DNA of 64,000 nt, from assembly GCA_964527835.1 (NCBI GenBank), contig CAZGNV010000020.1:6451-70450 (forward strand). Reading direction: 5' to 3'. The position numbers were made by a program, and so were the translations under genes. This document shows positions 61,218 to 64,000 of this stretch, piece by piece. Source of the DNA: JAFDCJ01 sp964527835 (GTDB lineage Bacteria; Desulfobacterota; Desulfobacteria; Desulfobacterales; JAFDCJ01). Numbering within the stretch: position 1 is the first letter of the stretch; each line of letters opens with the position of its first letter. The notes beneath the pieces were generated by a model, which saw only the letters and a list, made by a program, of their open reading frames with translations, ran no database searches and was not told the DNA's origin.

Positions 61218-62903
61218 TCATGAAGCTGCCAGCTTAGCGATCAAATCGTCATAGCCGTGGATCATCCCCGGCCGGACCTGCACCCTGACACGGATGTTCT
61301 TGCCGGTGGTATAAAAACCACGCACCATGTTAAACTGCTGGGCTTCGAGGACTTCCATTTCCAGGTGCTGCCCATCGGCGCCCCGGGCGATGGCCTTGGT
61401 GCGCAGCAATTCGCAGGCCTGCTGCACCGCTGCATCACAATCAAAGTCGTCGCCGATGCGGCAGCTGAAGCTTTCCTCGGGTGCCTCGGCGATCCGCTGT
61501 TCGGTATCGGCGAAAAAGATAACATCACAGGTTGTCCGGGCCAGGGCCGCGCCAATGGCGTTGGCGACGTCCCATCTGGGAACCACGTCGACGGGCAGAC
61601 CGCAGATGGCTTCCAGGTAGGGGGCCAGATGGGGGGCCGGCCCCCCCAGCACCAGGATCGACTGCGGCCGCACCTGATAGCCTTCGTGCAGCGCCTTGAG
61701 CGTGTACACCGGCTTGGTGTTGATGCGCTCGATCAGGCGGTCGGCGGCGGCGAGTATCTGCCGGCAGGTCACGTCGATGATTTCGGCCGCCAGCTGTTCC
61801 AGTGCCACGCCCCGGGCCAGTGCCAGGGGTTTCAAACCGTCAGCGGCCCGGCGGCGGTCCCCCCCGGGGAGGCCCTGCAGCACGAACAGCGCGTCGGTGG
61901 GTGTCGGCACGCTTCCGCCATAGGCCATGGCGGGTCCCAGCCGCTGGGGCCCGACACGGATCTTTGCGTTGTCCACAACTACGGCACTGTCCGCTCCCAG
62001 ACCAATGGAAAGGGTTTCCAGGGAGCGGATCAGGGTCTTGTAACCCGCCAGTTCAATGCCCAGCGGGTTCAATACCGGCACCCGGTCAATGAGAACCGCC
62101 ATGTCGGTGGTGGTGCCGCCAATGTCCAGCACCAGGGTGTCTTGCTGCTGCCGGCCGAAGGGCACCGCCCCCATGGCACTGGCCGCCGGGCCGGAAAGAA
62201 TTGTCTGGGCGGGATAGTCAACGGAAGCCTGGAAACGCATGTTGCCGCCGTCGGCCTTGAGCAGGCGCAGGGGAAGGCGCAGCCCCCGGGCGGCCAGGGA
62301 GTTTTGCACGGCCAGATAAAAGTGTTTGTGGATCGGATACACCGCGGCATTTAAAAAGGTGGTGGCAATTCTGCGGGGGAAATTCAAAGCGCCGCAGACG
62401 CGGTGGCCCAGAAATACTTTCTTAAAATGGGGCTGCAGAATCCGGCCGATTTGCTCTTCGTGGGCTGGGTTGCGCACCGAGAATTTGCCGACCACCCCGA
62501 CCTGGTCAAGCCCCTCTTTTTTTAAATGCGAGGCGATGGCGTCGATTTCGGCTGGGTTGACGGGTTCGATTTCCCGGCCCCGGTGATCGATGCTGCCGGC
62601 AACGGTAAAATAAAGGGGGCCGGTGCGGAACAATTCGGGATCGATGCCGGGACCGCTGGAGACGATCATGGCCACAGGTGCAATTTTGTTCTGCACGATG
62701 GCATTGGTGGTCAGGGTGGTGCTCAGGACAAGGCGCTGGATGGCGGCCGGATCGATATTTTCGACTGCCGCCTCCAGGGCGGACAGCACACAGTGAAACA
62801 GATCCGAAAAGTCCGTGGGGACTTTGATATTTTTACGCAGACCGTCTGCATCCAACAAAACCACATCCGTGTGGGTGCCGCCGACATCCAGGCCTATGAT
62901 CAT
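61218..62903 (-). CDS. Hydantoinase/oxoprolinase family protein
   Basis: 561 aa. The actin-like ATPase start MIIGLDVGGTHTDVVLLDAD is diagnostic, followed by LSTTLTTNAIVQNKIAPVAM and SGPAASAMGAVPFGRQQQDT with LVLDIGGTTTDMAVLIDRVP. It resembles the HyuA subunit; the usual HyuB partner is not adjacent. It may hydrolyse hydantoin or oxoproline-type rings with ATP, or a related acetone/acetophenone carboxylase-like reaction. It is followed on the same strand by the HDAC-like and epmA genes. The C-terminus (QHLEMEVLEAQQFNMVRGFY) is normal for the family. Confidence 0.88.
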   Translation of the reverse strand: MIIGLDVGGTHTDVVLLDADGLRKNIKVPTDFSDLFHCVLSALEAAVENIDPAAIQRLVLSTTLTTNAIVQNKIAPVAMIVSSGPGIDPELFRTGPLYFTVAGSIDHRGREIEPVNPAEIDAIASHLKKEGLDQVGVVGKFSVRNPAHEEQIGRILQPHFKKVFLGHRVCGALNFPRRIATTFLNAAVYPIHKHFYLAVQNSLAARGLRLPLRLLKADGGNMRFQASVDYPAQTILSGPAASAMGAVPFGRQQQDTLVLDIGGTTTDMAVLIDRVPVLNPLGIELAGYKTLIRSLETLSIGLGADSAVVVDNAKIRVGPQRLGPAMAYGGSVPTPTDALFVLQGLPGGDRRRAADGLKPLALARGVALEQLAAEIIDVTCRQILAAADRLIERINTKPVYTLKALHEGYQVRPQSILVLGGPAPHLAPYLEAICGLPVDVVPRWDVANAIGAALARTTCDVIFFADTEQRIAEAPEESFSCRIGDDFDCDAAVQQACELLRTKAIARGADGQHLEMEVLEAQQFNMVRGFYTTGKNIRVRVQVRPGMIHGYDDLIAKLAAS

Positions 62904-62991
62904 GGCGCTTTCCGGGTCGAAAAATTGAGGTTGTTTCGTGCATGCTACTGAAAAAGCCGGAAAGTGTCAAATCCAAACCCAGGCCAGCCCA

Positions 62992-63206
62992 TCAATAATC
63001 AGGCTCCAATGAAATGTTGTATTTTCTCATCTTCTTGTACAATAGCGTCCGGTGGATTCCCGGCAATCTGGCCGCCTGGGCCATTTGCTGCAAAAACCGG
63101 CGGACCAGGGGCAGGTCCCCGATTTCTTCCAGAAACACGGTACCATGGTTGGCGATTTCGAACTTACCGATTTGGCATCGGTAAAGGCGCCTTTTTCACA
63201 AGGTAG
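62992..63206 (-). pseudogene. Remnant of an NtrC-type sigma-54-dependent regulator
   Basis: On the minus strand, CEKGAFTDAKS, a frame change, then KFEIANHGTVFLEEIGDLPL are the central AAA+ region (GAFTDA in place of GAFTGA). Sequence then jumps to FLQQMAQAARLPGIHRTLLY with KKMRKYNISLEP, the Fis-type HTH end. About 700 bp between the two are missing, and a frameshift interrupts the rest. It is not functional. The 517-bp gap 62904-63420 also contains repeat R7 and otherwise nothing recognisable. Confidence 0.75.
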
Positions 63207-63251
63207 CTGATCTGCTACGTTGACTGATCTTATAAATTGTTTTATCAGGAA

Positions 63252-63315
63252 TGATGAAGTCGTAAAAAGTCGAATTTTCCCGCTTGAGCAAGCCTTTTCG
63301 GGAGCTGTTCAGGGT
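63252..63315. repeat. Family R element, truncated (R7)
   Basis: Left end TGATGAAGTCGTAAAAAGT, then GAGCAAGCCTTTTCGGGAGC and TGTTCAGGG, the reversed end of the subtype-1 core. The right terminal repeat is missing. Confidence 0.7.
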
Positions 63316-63420
63316 GCGGATAAATGGCCAATCGGTAAAATGGCATCGTATTCGCTACGGGTAGCTTAAAGGTTGACGCTTCGACCCCTCTGTTTCCCCT
63401 TGCATTCACGGAGAAAAAAG

Positions 63421-64000
63421 ATGGACATTCACGAACCAAACATTGTGACAGACGACATTTTACAGTTGGCGGACAATCATTTTAATTCCAACAACGTCTG
63501 CATCGTTACCGGTGCGGCCAGCGGAATCGGCAGGGCCACGGCCATCGCCGCCGCAGCCAATCAGCTGATGACGGTCGGGGTGGATATCGATGAAACCGGC
63601 GGCAGGCAGACCCAGAAGATGGCCCGGGAAATGGGCGGGCAGATGATTTTTCTTCAGACGGATTTGTGTGACGATGCGCAAATAGAGCATGCCGTGGCGG
63701 AAGCCGCCAAGCTGGGCGGCATCCGCTACCTGGCCAATATCGCCGGGATCCAGCACATTGATTCCATTGAAAACTTTCCCATGGAAAAATATGATCTCAT
63801 GCAGCGCCTGATGCTGCGAGCCCCATTTTACCTTTCCAAGCTGTGCATGGCCCACATGCGACAAAACAATGATGGATCGGGGGTGATCGGCAACATGACC
63901 TCGATTCATGCCCATGTCTGCACCGTCAACAAGCCGGTTTACAATATTACCAAGTTCGGACTGCGCGCCCTGACCCAGTCCATTGCCGCCGAGGGAGAAG
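63421..64000 (+). CDS. Short-chain dehydrogenase/reductase, 3-hydroxybutyrate dehydrogenase-like (3' truncated)
   Basis: 193 residues are visible; the frame runs off the end of the window. The NAD-binding start is VCIVTGAASGIGRATAIAAA, preceded by a short N-terminal extension. The Asp for NAD specificity is in VGVDIDETGG. NIAGIQHIDSIENFPMEKYD is the SDR mid region. The catalytic Ser is in GNMTSIHAHVCT and the Tyr-Lys pair is VYNITKFGLRAL. The lead ATG has no strong ribosome site. It probably interconverts 3-hydroxybutyrate or a similar hydroxy acid, but the final residues that decide this are outside. Confidence 0.85.
   Translation, partial: MDIHEPNIVTDDILQLADNHFNSNNVCIVTGAASGIGRATAIAAAANQLMTVGVDIDETGGRQTQKMAREMGGQMIFLQTDLCDDAQIEHAVAEAAKLGGIRYLANIAGIQHIDSIENFPMEKYDLMQRLMLRAPFYLSKLCMAHMRQNNDGSGVIGNMTSIHAHVCTVNKPVYNITKFGLRALTQSIAAEGE

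Overview
This 64 kb window looks like chromosome from a GC-rich, anaerobic, Gram-negative bacterium, most plausibly a Desulfobacterota (sulfate- or sulfur-reducing deltaproteobacterial) lineage. The evidence is a type II secretion operon and outer-membrane genes (Gram-negative envelope), a selenocysteine formate dehydrogenase with a NuoG-like N-terminus, an HdrB/GlpC-type CCG Fe-S oxidoreductase, a TRAP-TAXI transporter, double PilZ proteins and c-type cytochromes. The assignment rests on gene content only. I see no rRNA, tRNA, CRISPR array or prophage.

Layout. 1-4445: gspC (3' part), gspD, gspE. 4534-6321: reverse operon of a secreted DUF1566 protein, a trypsin-like protease and a small exported protein. 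6446-10231: TAXI binding protein, fused TRAP permease and a UspA protein. 10438-15536: a glycosyltransferase and hrpA, the latter carrying two in-frame low-complexity insertions. 15650-16990: a CoA-disulfide-reductase-like flavoprotein whose active-site Cys codon is TGA. 16977-19291: two double-PilZ proteins and a coiled-coil partner. 19446-20859: YjbQ and a quinone oxidoreductase. 20860-21701: a gene-free stretch with hairpins and repeats. 21702-25871: two convergent selenoprotein genes, a CCG-domain Fe-S oxidoreductase and formate dehydrogenase alpha. 25967-29877: vanZ-like, a small Cys-rich protein, thrS and rnd. 30044-35368: two c-type cytochromes with related heme domains, a P460-like protein and a membrane sulfatase-fold protein. 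35693-42125: a reverse six-gene cluster of three glycosyltransferases, two radical SAM/SPASM proteins and a TIGR04282 transferase. 42450-48392: methyltransferase, dodecin, toroid-fold protein, acetyltransferase, BamA-like barrel and MFS transporter. 48523-55761: divergent hsp20 genes, lon, rlpA, gmhB and recD2. 55927-62903: DUF1178, SH3/coiled-coil protein, CNNM transporter, epmA, a histone-deacetylase-family gene and a hydantoinase-family gene. 62992-63206: remnant of an NtrC-type regulator. 63421-end: an SDR dehydrogenase that runs off the window.

The strongest signals are three selenocysteine genes within about 10 kb. In each, a TGA sits at a conserved catalytic or ligand position and is followed at 18-22 nt by a hairpin with a G-rich apical loop. 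The CoA-disulfide-reductase-like case (TGA 15773-15775) and the CCG-protein case (TGA 22431-22433) would be split or truncated by routine annotation. A second theme is non-coding mobile DNA. At least seven MITE-like elements share the terminal repeat TGATGAnnnCGTAAAAAGT. A second repeat family occurs near 19.3, 21.3 and 47.2 kb. A third, polypyrimidine tract family has been absorbed in frame into hrpA.
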